NCBI GenBank assembly: GCA_023653785.1
Contig: JAMKCH010041576.1
Coordinates: forward strand, 1-64,000
From: Ophioderma brevispina
Taxonomy: Eukaryota > Echinodermata > Ophiuroidea > Amphilepidida > Ophiodermatidae
Length of the DNA: 64,000 nucleotides
Reading direction: 5' to 3'
The notes under the pieces are model-generated. The model was not told where the DNA came from. It saw only the letters and a list, made by a program, of their open reading frames with translations, and searched no databases. The position numbers and the translations under genes were made by a program. Of this stretch, positions 12,240 to 24,724 are shown one piece after another (position 1 is the first letter of the stretch; each line of letters opens with the position of its first letter).

Positions 12240-13490
12240 CGGTAGAACCTTCATGTGACCGTAAAGATGAGTATTGGACAAACCATTTTTTTTGCTGAAC
12301 ATGATAGATTAGGTGTGTAAATAAGAATCTGTCTGGGCCGGTGCCACCTGGGCATCCCATCCTTGAGCATTTTGAGAAATCCAAGATGGCGTCGTCATAA
12401 ATTATAATTATCTCTTCAACCCTATGATATCAAACTATGGAGTTGCTGGATATACTATAGGATCCAATGAACAAGTTTATGACACTTGTTAACATTCATT
12501 CCTACTTCAATTCAAAATGGAAGCCAAATGGCAATAATTTTAAAATATGCCATATAACAGCTAATACCTGCGATAAAAATAGACGAGAAGTACTTAGGTT
12601 ATGTTCTAGACCAATTACATGTATTTGATACTTTAAAATTGTAACATTACATCAATCAATATGGCAGCCAAAACGGGAACATCTTCAAAAACACTGACAA
12701 CAAATTTATAAGTTATTACAGCCGTCAAATCGTAAAAGCAGTGGTCAAGACCATTGAAATATACCTTTGATCCTAACCAATGTACAACATACATTTCAAT
12801 TTGTGTAATGCGCCTAATCGAAATAAAACTAATATGGTGCAAAGTTGTCAAAATACCATAGGTAATTGACATTTTTATTCACATATATTGCACTCAATTT
12901 ATATTTGACGCCATTTGTATTTATCCGGATTACCTGGTATCACATAGTTATGATCATAGGTGACATTCTAAATTGTTTCATTGACACACTAATTTATACT
13001 TGAAGTATATAGACATTTGTGTCAAGTAATTTTTGAAGATATCACATTTTTGGCTGCCATAGGATGACGTCCTGTTACAAAAGCTTTAAAAGTAGTCAGA
13101 AATATATTATTGTGTCTAACAACATAATCTAAGTACTTCAATGTTTTTAGTTTTTTTGTATTTTGAATTTCCAATTTTTAAGTTTTGACATTTTTAAAAT
13201 GTTAGAATTTGGCTTCCATTTTGAGTTGGAGTATGCTCAATGTTACACCAAGTGCCAGCATTGTTCATTGGACCCTATAGTACATCTAGTACTCCATAGT
13301 TTGATAATATAGGGTTGAATAGATAATTTATCATTTATGGCTACCGCCATCTTGGATTTCTCAAAATGCGCAAGGATGCCCAGTGGCACCCGGCCGATTC
13401 TATGTCTACACACCTTATCTATCATTTTCAGCAGAAATATTGTGGGTCCATACTCAATTTACGGTCAGGCCATAAGTTGGACCATGGCTA
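12240..13490. mobile_element. Long-inverted-repeat (foldback) element, 1.25 kb
   Basis: The left arm (TGACCGTAAAGATGAGTATT at 12256) is the reverse complement, with mismatches, of the right arm ending in CAATTTACGGTCA at 13466. Pairing continues inwards for more than 400 bp, through AAATCCAAGATGGCG at the left and CGCCATCTTGGATTT at the right, then AAAATGGAAGCCAAAT with its complement. The second copy of the duplication (near 19400-19420) lacks it. No transposase frame is visible, so it is presumably non-autonomous. Confidence 0.85.
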
Positions 13491-13507
13491 CCTGACTATT
13501 ATTATTG

Positions 13508-13883
13508 TTAAAGGTGCATTTCGTGATTCCATCACCTTTTTTGTTTTAATTCTTGATCACTAGATATATCCTTTTTAGAAAACCTTATTCTCAAAATTTT
13601 GAGCTGGTCCCGATCTTGCGGTTTGTGTATTAGGCAATTAACCTATTACTCTACCGTTTTCCCCCCCAACGGTCCCATAGCCTACTGTGGCTGTAATTTT
13701 CTGTCCGTTTACCGACAGGAAAATACAAAATTGCGAATTTCTTACAGATGGCGAACCGAATTTGCACGTACGATTGGGTACACGTGGAATTACTAAGGCG
13801 GAACGTTCAGATGGAGAACAATCTCAAGCCTTTTTTTAGGTAAGACGGGGGGAACGAAGGCTGTGATCACGAATGCCCCTTAA
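13508..13883. mobile_element. TTAA-flanked MITE, 376 bp
   Basis: The ends are TTAAAGGTGCATTTCGTGAT at the left and ATCACGAATGCCCCTTAA at the right, inverted relative to each other. TTAA sits at both outer edges, as for TTAA-targeting superfamilies such as piggyBac or Kolobok. It is absent from the second duplication copy. Related ends occur at 52159-52499, 52637-53169 and their duplicates. Confidence 0.85.
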
Positions 13884-15044
13884 AGAAAGAAGTGCCCTAT
13901 AGGAAAATCTGAAAGTATGGCCTCGACAGTGAGAGAATCCCAGATCTGCAGAAGTTTTTTGTCAAGAAACTTTTGACTCTGAATCGACGCAAACGGTTTC
14001 GTTTGAAAAGGAAAGATATCTCGCTAAATTAATCTTTTTTAATGGTCCATTGAGCAATGGGATGTGGCATGTGTAATCTTAACCCATTTATCAATAACGT
14101 TATGTATTGTAGTAGAGCAATGGGAAGCGAGGCACAGTAGTTAGCATACACAATGAGTGGTTTGTTCTAAAAAAGAAAGAGCGAATTTTCACTCAAAATG
14201 AGTGAAAATTCACTCCAACAAGAGTGGATGTCCATGCGGTTTCGTCGTGTTGTCCTTCATCCAAAAGTGGTTTGTCCATTCGTTAAACAAACTCCTCAAC
14301 GAGGGAAATCCACACTTTTGCTTTATTAGGTTACGGTAGGGGGCATTTTTGAGCAATTTAAATATACCAGAATTTCCCAAATTCGAGATAATTTTTAACT
14401 CGCTTGTCTTGGAATATTGCTTTAACCTTGTTCGTAAACCTTTTGTTAAGCTGCCCAATAAGTCGTCCAAGAAAGAAAATGTCCTTGTTTTTCCCTCTAT
14501 AAAAAAAGAGCAACTTCTCTACGGCACAGATTAACACTCTTTCATTCCCCAAATGGGTTTGGTTCAATTAGTATAGACCATGTCACTGTTGATGCCATTT
14601 TCATCAGCTGTTTACTTGTGTATAAAAAAAGAGGAAGAAGACACGGAATAACTCGTGATGGGTAGGTTCGTGTCTTCCGCGACATGTTAACGTAGAACAC
14701 CTATTTTAGAAATCTTCATAAATGTACACGCTCCGTTAGTGAATGCCTGTAGTTTTACATATTTTTTTTTTTTTTTGCTGTCAAGTGGACATTTTAGTCG
14801 ACTGTGATTAAAGCTGTTGGTGTACATTGGACAAACCTACAAACACACCCCTTGTTTTCATAGGTGTCTTTTTCCTCCAATAATGACCTGATTTATTTCT
14901 AATACACCATACGGTATAGTTACGTTCAAAATTATTTAGGAAGGTAGAACAATTTAGAATGTAAAATTACAGTAACTGATTGGCAGATCTAGGCTGTATC
15001 TAAGCTGAAACAGTAGATATACAGTGTAAAATCTTATTTTATGT

Positions 15045-15072
15045 TTGTTTGTTTGTTTGTTTGGTTTTTTTT
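15045..15072. repeat. (TTTG)n microsatellite
   Basis: A short run of TTTG units followed by a T run. It lies in the first large-duplication copy; the corresponding stretch of the second copy (near 20640) lacks it. Confidence 0.8.
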
Positions 15073-17159
15073 TTGCTATGATTTTCCCATCTTTTACTGC
15101 AAAGTTTAATTGTGCCATTGTCTAGTGTATATTTTATGGTGACAGTACCTGTAATAATATCTATTTCACTTGAAAAAAAAGTCGGTGAAATAATTTCCTT
15201 CAGTCATTTATAGTTGGCGTTTTCATTGGAAAAGGGTAGAAATGATCATGATGATGCAACTAATAAAAAGGCATTCACTAGAAAAATGTGTACAGAATAT
15301 TTAAAGTTTTCAACGTTTATGCAGAGATGTAAAATTTATAACTAATTAATTAAGATGTTTTGAGCGATAATGTTGTGCAGTAATATCCAATTTGACTAGA
15401 TGGATTGTGATCCCTTGAAAGGCATGATTGAGATATACTACAAATACAAATCCACATAATCAACGAATTAATGTATTCTTCAAAGATAGTAGAAAGCGAC
15501 ACGTATGTACCCTTAGGTAGCCATACAGTACAACATAAACTGTTTCGTTAAATTCAATTTGCACACCAGAAAACTCGTGAAACACACGTACATTAATTTG
15601 CTTCTGATATATTACCAACATTTCAGTGAAAGTCACGTTACATCGACCACGGGTAAAGGTCTTCACGTGACTTTATCGTCGTTTTTTCAGTCCAACAAAA
15701 GCTGAAGCTCCTCACTTCGTAGCGTATTAATATAAAATCGGCAGAAAAAATGTAAACGTATTTTCATATTCGTGTAAATGACCATGCATTAGTTTGTGAT
15801 TGATTTTATCGAATTTGATTATGACGCCGTATTCGAATTAGCCCATTTTATTGGCCCTGAACCATATATAGGTAACATATATAGACAGCAAACTATATAA
15901 CTACCTAGAACACCAACCTGCTGATTTGATTACATGGGCTACTGAAACAGATAAATGATAACAACCAAGCGAAGACAATATTGAAAGTAACGTGGTGTGC
16001 GGACACGCAACTCAAAATTAGGGGTCAAAAAAGTGAGTCTTTCGCTAAGAATGGGGGTCATTTACTACCTCAATAGAAAACTGGGCACATTTTTAAAACA
16101 CGGCATTAACAAAGAGCTTAATTTTGTGTAAAAATAATGGATTTCTGTGAAGTTTTGTGGGGAAACAGGATTCAAGCTGTGGGAGATTAAATTATTTCAA
16201 ATAGTTGTAGAAGGGGGTAATTGGGTGAAAGGCAGTTCAAAGGGGGGGGGGGGGGTAATATGGTTGCACATTCCCATCCCCCATAGAATAACCCGTTCTC
16301 AGTAAGAGCTCCTACCCGGGGAAATGTGCCAAACAGTTAAATATTATGTTCCCTTACGCGCTGCAAAAAATGAACTGAGCTTAACATTTGACATTTGATT
16401 TTTAATTGTTATTTCCCCACGTTTTCAATCACGTTTGTTAAAAGAAATTGAAAAACGTGACTAACAGTACGTTAGCATTATTGTACAAACAATAATATAT
16501 TAGGTTTCTTTTCAGAGCGCCATCTTTGTTACACAATGCAAAAGTACTGAGCGCCACAAAATGTTAACTCAATATAGCTGTCCTGTGTGAAATTGTGTAC
16601 GAGTAAACTGGAATCGTTTCAGCATGATTTAACCCCAGCGGACAATATCCCGTAAAGGAGCTATTAGAGTTAAGGTTTTGTGGCGCTCACCCATCGATAT
16701 GCCAGGATTAATTTGCAACTACACGTCTACTGGCAAGTGGACTGGCGAGTAAATAGTTTTAAGTGTCGTCCAAGACTTGGTTTACTGTAAGCAAAACTGT
16801 AAGATATAAGCGTAAACAATAGGTCATCCTCACTGAGAGAGCGATTGGCCCCTCTTCCTTCAGGGCGAGACACAATTGCTGGGACTAATTACTAATACAC
16901 TACTGAATAACCTCGTTTTTCACTACCCCTTTTTTCTTGTTGCAAGCTCAATTTATTCACACATAAGCGTGCACCGATCTACAAAATGCTGAAACTGTTG
17001 CTACCGTATGAGATAACCAGGTTAACTATGGCAAGCCGGTCAGGACATAACACCGTGCTTCAGCGCACTGTGACAAGAACAAGTAGGAATCAAAGTTTTG
17101 GTAAAGTAGGGTTCCCAAAATAAGTTCCATCCTGAAATTCAAGGACATTCCGTTGCATA

Positions 17160-17700
17160 ACTTCACTTAGAACTGGATGTTTAGACAATTTTAAAAACGC
17201 TTTGCTGATTGTTGATGTTCTGTTGAGTGGTCCCATGCTCGCTGGATAATTCCACGAAGTTGAGCCAGTTTAGCTTGCCCTTTCATGTGTTGATCTGCTT
17301 CAAATTTCACACCGTCCCACGGTTTCTCTATTGGGTTGAGATCACGTGACTTGGATGGCCAATCGATGGTGTCAATACCCTGCTCTTCAAGGAATGACAT
17401 TGGCAGTATGCTGAATTGCATTGTCCTGCACGAAGAGAAAGTCACATATTGCTCCTCCCATTTGAATGACGTGTGGGCGAAGCCTCAGTAATGAATAAAA
17501 AAGGAAGGAAATGAAATCGTTGTTGTAAATCGGTACTTTGTTGACTTTAGACCTTGGATACTGCAACTTCTGAAAACGTCATTTTTTGAAGAAGTGAGTG
17601 TGTGTTGATACCAAAAGTTTTGGAAACACAACAATTTGTGGCAGCGCCAAATGTTTATTCTCTTCAAAACTTTTGTAAAATTTTCTAAACAACCGGTAAC
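17160..17700 (-). pseudogene. Tc1-type transposase remnant with one terminal segment
   Basis: The minus strand of 17191-17445 encodes the end of a Tc1/mariner DDE transposase. It shows DWPSKSRDLNPIEKPW, the conserved segment holding the third catalytic residue (E of NPIE), followed by the usual basic C-terminal tail. Just upstream, another frame gives FVQDNAIQHTA with the second catalytic D, so a frameshift separates the two catalytic motifs. The N-terminal DNA-binding part is missing. The block at 17490-17690 is the reverse complement of 27490-27660 in the other duplication copy. This suggests the two copies keep opposite ends of one ancestral element with long terminal inverted repeats. It is not functional. 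Confidence 0.85.
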
Positions 17701-17810
17701 TTTTTTCTACGCACTGAATCTTTTTCGCTTTCTCTTGATTTTTCTACTTCCTATCATTACTTCATTTGTTTTGTTTTGATTGCGCAGCAAAATCCATTTT
17801 ATGAAATGGC

Positions 17811-17862
17811 GATGTCTGTCTGTCTGTCTGGATGATGGGTGGATGTGTGTGTGGATATCTAT
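17811..17862. repeat. TGTC / TG-rich microsatellite
   Basis: TGTC units run directly into GATG and TG repeats. The matching place in the second duplication copy (28360-28400) has a different unit count. Confidence 0.7.
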
Positions 17863-20354
17863 GTGTACACACCTGTACAAAAAGGTCAAGATATTGCCAT
17901 AATTATGTTTACCTGAGCAAGAATAGCCAAACCTAAGTATATTGTAGGAAGGCACGAGTCCCTACTGACCATGCCATTCATTCCTCCAATGTCATCCCTG
18001 GGTATGACAGGGGGTGGGGAAATATCAAAGGTATATTCAATCTGTCCATATCGCCATTTGCGGCTTAATTGTTTTCTTTTCATTTTCCCTCATATTTTCT
18101 ATATTAATCTAATCTAATACGTTAATATCGTTATCTGCCAGGCGTTGGAAATATAATAATCTATGGTCGCAGCGGCTTTAATCCCTTTCAAGGTGTATAT
18201 CCCGATAACAAAATATTTTAACAATATTACGGTAATAATAACAATGATGATAATAAGAATAAGAAAGACAGACATTTAATACAAAAATCGTTCTAGTTTT
18301 ATAACGAAAAAGATTGTTACCATATTCGTTTAGGGCTTTTTATTAATTTTGGGTAAGCTATGTTTACAAGCGAAAATAGGGCTTTGTTAACACTTGAGGG
18401 CGCCTTTCCCACGAAATCTCAGAATGTGAAGTCTAACATCATGGAGTTATATAGTAATAACTCCATCCATGGAAATACTAATTTATGAATATTACGGTAA
18501 CATACGAAAACTCTAGGCCTGCGCTGATGTTCAGATTTACCGTATACTACGAATGCATCTATTTCATAGTCTATGTGCGGTCTTGTTAAAACGCTCTGTT
18601 ACATACTTACGAAATGTGCGTGTTTTCTAACCATTCCGAAATTTCCTTATACATTTTGATTGTATTTTTGAGCCCAAATAAAATTCAATATATTAATCCC
18701 TTCAGTAACAGACCAATGTCACATACCTATAGTACGTTTTATTTCGTGAAAAAAAACTAAAATTAAAGGGCATCCCTTAGAAAATACAATAGCTACCTCT
18801 GTAAGTATTAAAACTAATTACTATAGGTTAGATTGCCTGGAATATGAGCGCCTTGTAAGACATGTAATTAACCTATGTTTCCGAAGGCAAAGCAGAAGCT
18901 CGCTCTATTCAAATTACGTGCTTTGAAAGTGTTTCTAATTGCCAAATACTACCATATGGTAAAAAAACGCATTTTAGAAAATCCTGTGAGGCTTTCAATT
19001 CCCATAGGCCACTGTGTTAATTTCATTTTCCGGATCCGGACATTTAATACAAAAATCGTTCTAATTTTATAACGAATTGCGTGCAGCTATTTCTATATGA
19101 TACTTCTAACTGATAACACCTAAAGATTCAAAGAATGCCATTATCTAAGAAGCTTGAAATCATGCGAAGTTCCTCTATAAATCAAGACCCATTAGTATAT
19201 TGTCCATTTTCTATCAAAAGTGGGTCACGCATTTATTTTTCAATTTGGATCATTTTCAAGTTATCGTCGCCATAGAGACGATCCACCCTCGAAACACTAA
19301 TCGGACATAGTTGCAATCTGACTTAAAAGCCATTCGATAGAATTTCAGAAATAAAAATCATGCACTTGATCTGAACTGGCTGATATCATTGGTAATAGAT
19401 GGGAAATTCTTCTCAGTGCTGCTATAAAAGTGCACTATAGGAAAATCTGAAAGTATGACTGGGACAACGAGAGAATCCCAGAGCTGCAGAATTTTGTCAA
19501 GAAAGCATTGTAATCTTATTGACTGCAAACGGTTCTGTTTGAAAGGAAAGATATACTCGCTAAATTGATCTTTTTATGTTCAATTAAGCAATAAGATATA
19601 GTCTCGCACAATTAGAATAAAATGAATACATCTGCATAATGAAGCCTTGAGGTCTCAGCCATTTTAATCCAACATGTGTAATATTTACCATTTACCAATA
19701 ACGTGATGTAGTGGTAGTAGAGCATGGGAAAGCGAGGCACAGTAATTAGCATACTAAAATAAGTGGTTTGTTCCAAAAAGAGCGAATTTCCACTTAAAAG
19801 GAGTGCAAATCACTGCAAAAAGAGTGCACTTCCTCACGTTTTCGTTTTGTCTATCGTTTAACTCCTCAAAAGGTGTTGTCCTTCGTTTAACTCCCCAAAC
19901 GAGTGGAAATTCAATCTTTTTGCTTAATTAGGGCATATTTTAGCAATACCAATATACCAGAATTTCAAAATTTGAGATAATTTTAACTCGCTTGTCTTGC
20001 AATATGTTTGCTATTGCTTTAACCTTGTGTAATAAACCTTTGTGAAGCTGCCAGCAGTAAGTCGGTCAAGAAGAAAATGTCGCGTTTTCCCTCTAGAAAA
20101 ACAAGACCAACTTCTTACGGCACAGATAACACTCTTTCATTCCCAAATGGGTTCAGTTCAATAGGTATAGACCATGTCACTTTGATGGCATTTCATCAGA
20201 TGTTTACTTGTGTATAAAAAAAGAGGAAGAAGACACGGAATAACTCGTGACGTGTAGGTTCGTGCCTTCTGCGACATTTTAACGCAGAACGCTTACTGTT
20301 AGAAATTTCCCTAAATATACACGCACCGTCAGTAAATGCCTGTAGTTTTACAGA

Positions 20355-20385
<31 letters not shown>

Positions 20386-22747
20386 CAAGTGGACATTTTA
20401 GTCGATTCTGATTAAAGCTGAAGGTGTACATTGGACAAACCAACGAACACACCCCTTGTTTTCATATGTGTCTTTTTCATCAAATCATGACCTGTATATG
20501 GATTTATTTCCAACACCTTGTATGTGCGTTCAAAACTATTTAGAAGGTAGATTTTCAATTTTAGACTATAAAATTACAGTAAATGATTGGCAGTTCTAGA
20601 CTGCATCTAAGCTGAAACAGTAGATATACAAAAAGTGTAAATAATATTTATCATTTTTTAAGTTTGTGTCATTGTCCAGTGTATATTTTATTGTGACAGT
20701 ACCTGTAATACTATCTATTTCACTTGAAAAAATCGGTGAAATAATTTACCCTCAGTCATTTACATTTGGCGTTTTCATTAGAAAAAGGTAGAAATGATCA
20801 TGATGATGCAACTAATACAAAGGCATACACCAGAAAAATGTGTACAGAATATTTTCACCGTATGTAGAGATATAAAATTTATAACTAATTAATGAAAATG
20901 TTTTGAGAGATAATGCTGTGCAGTAATATCCAATTTGACTAGATGGATTGTGATCCCTTGAAAGGCATGATTGAGATATACAAATATTATACAAATCCAC
21001 ATAATCAACGAATTAATGAGAGCGACACGTATGTACCTTTAGGTAACATACGGTATAACATAAATTTTTTCTTATAAAATGATCTTTGTTAAATTCAATT
21101 TGCACACCAGAAAACTCGTGAAACACACGTACATTAATTTGTTCTGATATTTTACCAACATTTCAGTGAAAGTCACGTCACATCGACCACGGGGTAAAGG
21201 TCTTCACGTGACTTTAAAGTCGTTTTTTCAGTCCAATAAAAGCTGAAACTCCTCACTTCGTAGCGTATTAATATAAAAACGGCAGAAAAAATGTAAACTA
21301 TTTTCATATTCGACCATGCATTAGTTTGTGATTGATTTTATCGAATTTGATAATGACGCCATATTCGAATTAGCCCATGTTATTGGCCCTTAACCATATA
21401 CAGGTAACATATATAGACAGCAAACTACCTAGAACACGAACGTACTGATTTGGTTACTTGGGCTACTGAAACAGATAAATGATAACAACCAAGCGAAGAC
21501 AATATTGAAAGTAACGGGGTGTGCGGACACGCAACTCAAAATTAGGGGTCAAAGAAATGGGTCTTTCGCTAAGAATGAGGGTCATTTACTACCTCAATAC
21601 AAAACTGGGCACATTTTTAAAACACGGCGTTAACAAAGAGCTTAAATTGTTTACAATTATACAATTGTGTAAAAATAATGGAAATTTTTTTTTTTTCCGT
21701 CTTTTCAAAATAGTTTTAGAAGGGGGTAATTGGATGAAAGGCAGTCCAAGGGGGGGGGGGGAATACGGTTGCATATCACCGTCCCCCATAGAATTACCCG
21801 TTTTCAGTAAGAGCCCCTACCCGAGCAAATGTGCCAAACAGTTAAATATTATGTTCCCTTACGCGCTGCAAAAAGTGAACTAAGCATAACATTTGACATT
21901 TGATTTTTAATTGTTATTTCCCCACGTTTTCAATCACGTTTGTTAAAGAAAGAAATTGAAAAACGTGACTAACAGTACGTTAGCTAACCCAATATTATTG
22001 TACAAACAATAATATATTAGGTTTCTTGTCAGAGCGCCATCTTTACTACACAATGCAAAGGTACTGAGCGCCACAATATGTTAACTCAATAAGCTGCCCT
22101 GTGTGAAAATGTGTACGAGTAAAATCGAATCTTTTCAGCGTGATTTAACCACAGCTGACAATATTACATATAGTATAGTAGATAACCATAAACACCGTGC
22201 ACTTCTGGACAAAAGCATGAAACTTGGCACAGACATTCCTTGGGGTGCACAAAGCAAACTTAGAAGGGGTGCCCAAAAATCGGACCTCATTAATGACGTT
22301 ATATGCCCCGCCCCCCTTTTTTGCATATTGCTTAATTATGTCAAATGGAAATTCCTCACAAACCTATCATGTGTGGTATCAAATTAAAGCCTGGAACATA
22401 AAGATTGTCTTAAAGATACTTTTAGTAGGGTATCTTAGCATTTGGGGTCATTATAGTTCATTAAAGGTCATTGGAGGTCATTTGATATTAAATTTCACCA
22501 AATTTGGTGTCAAATTCCACCACATGGCGTGCATACAATAAAGGGCAGTTCCATAATTATGTCAAACAAATTTTGACGTTAAGGTAAAAAAATCATCCAA
22601 ATAACTTGATTTTTGTTTCATATCAAAGGTAAATACTATGTAGTTTCATGAACAAATAGGCATATTCAATTTCACAAATTAGATTTTGTTGGATATTACA
22701 AAAAGTGACAAGCTGCTGCCGTACATTCCCAAAATGGCACTATCAAG

Positions 22748-22947
22748 CACTATGAGGCAGGGCATGCTAATCTACCAAGGGCTGAGTTCACTAGCCTTGG
22801 ATGTGCACATATTAACAACAGCTGACCATGCATGTTCTGGGTATCATAAATCATACTAAAAAAACGGGTGTGTATTTGCTCAATATACTGGTGGTTGGAA
22901 GTTATTGAACTGCGCCATGGGAATTGAGATTGTATTAGCTCATAGTG
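22748..22947. mobile_element. CACTA-type MITE, 200 bp, 3-bp target duplication
   Basis: It begins CACTATGAG and ends CTCATAGTG, with AAG on both sides (22745-22747 and 22948-22950). CACTA...TAGTG ends and a 3-bp target duplication are the signature of the EnSpm/CACTA superfamily. A second member is at 26793-27001. Confidence 0.85.
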
Positions 22948-22959
22948 AAGCACCTCGTA

Positions 22960-23335
22960 CTACTTTTTGATGTTATTTAAAACAGAGATTGAAAATTTGA
23001 AAGTTGGTAATAACTTTGTATTGATTTAAAACGTTTGTCTTTTAAGAATCTGTGTTCATTATTAAGAAATGATTGCATTTCGTCGTTGAGGATGTACAAA
23101 TTTAAACATTTCTGCAACGTACGTCCACAACGGTTATCATGGGGAAATTTAACCCTAAATAAGACAGCTTTGATTTTTGTCTTTGTTTTTTATTCTTCAG
23201 CTTAATCGCCCTGATGTGTACAGATCTGTTAAAAAACTAATAAAGTTAAAACTAATAAAGTGTTGCAAAAGTGACTGTTACTAAAACATAAGTAACTCAA
23301 AAACTACACTTTTATATGTACTTCCAAAAGGGGGG
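22960..23335. other. Interior of the 4.4-kb element, nothing recognised
   Basis: AT-rich sequence between the CACTA-type MITE and the decayed gene. No frame or repeat could be assigned. Confidence 0.4.
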
Positions 23336-23339
23336 GTTA

Positions 23340-24720
23340 TGACTTGTCATGCAAACCAAGAATGTGATTGGAATTGAAATTTTCAGGTCTAATACTTCTG
23401 TCAGAGTCTATTTCAAATACAATTGTCCAAAATTCAAAAACCTGAATAATTAGAAGTTCTGGGTCCCCAGTCACTGGATACCTTTTCCATGACAAGGCAC
23501 ACAAAGTCCAGAGCAAAAAAACTGTGGCGAGCCACTTGCAGTTCACTAAGCAATAGAGGTAATTTCCTGCAGCCATACTTCAGCAGTTCTCTACTTACCT
23601 TGGATATTTCAGGTAGCAAGGTCTACAATAGCTTCAGGAGTTGTCAACATCCTGAGTAGTAGCTATAGCAGTTAAACCAGAGCCTCTAAGAGCTGGAGCA
23701 TTTTGATGGACAAACGGGAGAACTTATCATAGCCTTTTTTGATAACCCAGAATGTCTCAAAATCCCCTCTGATATTTTCAGGAAACAATTTTATTCATGG
23801 AATTGAAATCCATGTACGCTTCCTGGCAAAGAACCAGGGTGCTAGTGCTTCCCAGCACTCTGTGTATAGCACGAAAGTCTTAGTTATAGCGAGTGCACAT
23901 CAATATCACATCAAGAACTATATGAAATCAAGAAATGATATCACAGTATTGGAAGATTGGGCTCTTTGTCATCATTGTTCAAGATGCCCCTTTATGCACT
24001 GAAAGTCTGTAACATACGGTATTACATTCCTCAAAAGCCCAATACTCTCGTCTTTTCAATTGTATTTCCGAATGACAATGAAGGCTGTAGCACTACACTG
24101 GTCAGTGTTGAAATAATTTAGACCGCCTTGACCAATGTTTAATACATCAACTACACTCTCCAAATCTAGAAAAATGATCCATCAAAAGTATTTGTGAGCT
24201 GCAAAGCATTCCGTTCAAGCTTTGCCCAAGTATAAATTGCTGAGACTTGATGGTTGCGCCAGGTCCTTGTCATGTGCCAGCTTTCAGAATTGAATTAGAA
24301 GTTTCAAACACGGCAATACCGGCTTTACAAGACCTGTTGTCCAACAAGATCCACCAAGAATGTTGCCAATCATGTTCCACAGCACAGAGCCATTTCTATA
24401 TATATGGAGGCCAAGCAGTGTGTTCTATACTGCTGCTGACAGTCACCAAGGAAACCCACAATCTGCTCTTTCATTGTTTTTTTTTTTTTTTTTTTGTTCA
24501 GTTTTGGCTTTTTCTTGAAGAGATTTCATTAATTATGTGCAGAGTTCCTGGACGTGATTTTCTGCAGTTTTGAACATAGGAAAGAAATGCATGTGCTTCA
24601 AGCATTATCCTGTTTAGTGGGAACTAGTTTGTTTGATTACTTCTGTAGCAGTTTCAATAAAGTGTCAGGTCAAATGGTATTTGGGCTCAATTGTTACAAG
24701 GTCCGTTCCAGAAATCCTAC
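23340..24720 (-). pseudogene. Decayed copy of a multicopy uncharacterised invertebrate protein
   Basis: Read on the minus strand from about 24720 down to 23340, short pieces in shifting frames follow the motif order of a large uncharacterised protein family that I recall, unverified, from cnidarians, molluscs and non-vertebrate deuterostomes. In order they are: IEPKYHLT (family EAKYHxxCL); a GGSCWTTGLV block; MTRTWRNHQVSA (family VTRTRxxHQVTA); SPIFQYCDI (family PTFQYWDxI); EALAPWFFARKR (family PWFFAxDHxNYARW); FETFWVIKKGYDKFSRL; VHQNAPALRGSGLTA (family AHEQNNxxVKGSGGAVGLTEN); and GDPELLII (family SPELLxLD). Several frameshifts and stops break it, so it is not functional. It lies wholly inside the 4.4-kb inverted-repeat element. 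No name or biochemical role is known to me. Confidence 0.6.
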
Positions 24721-24724
24721 ACAA

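Larger units (their letters stand above)
11040..18272. repeat. Large direct duplication, first copy
   Basis: From CAAAAATCGTTCTAGTTTTATAACG near 11050 the sequence is matched block for block by the segment starting at 18273. Shared landmarks, in order, include AACTCCATCCATGGAAATAC, CGCATTTA with its flanks, AGAGGAAGAAGACACGGAA, CATCGACCACGG, AGGTCATCCTCA and the Tc1 transposase remnant. The copies differ by many small indels and by whole insertions. This copy alone carries the foldback and MITE at 12240-13883. It ends at AATAAGAATAAGAAAGA just before 18273. Confidence 0.9.

Noticed and set aside
21521..21883. 120-codon open frame on the plus strand
   Set aside because: It spans a T run and a G run, and the matching place in the first duplication copy (about 16010-16370) is broken. 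No motif is present.
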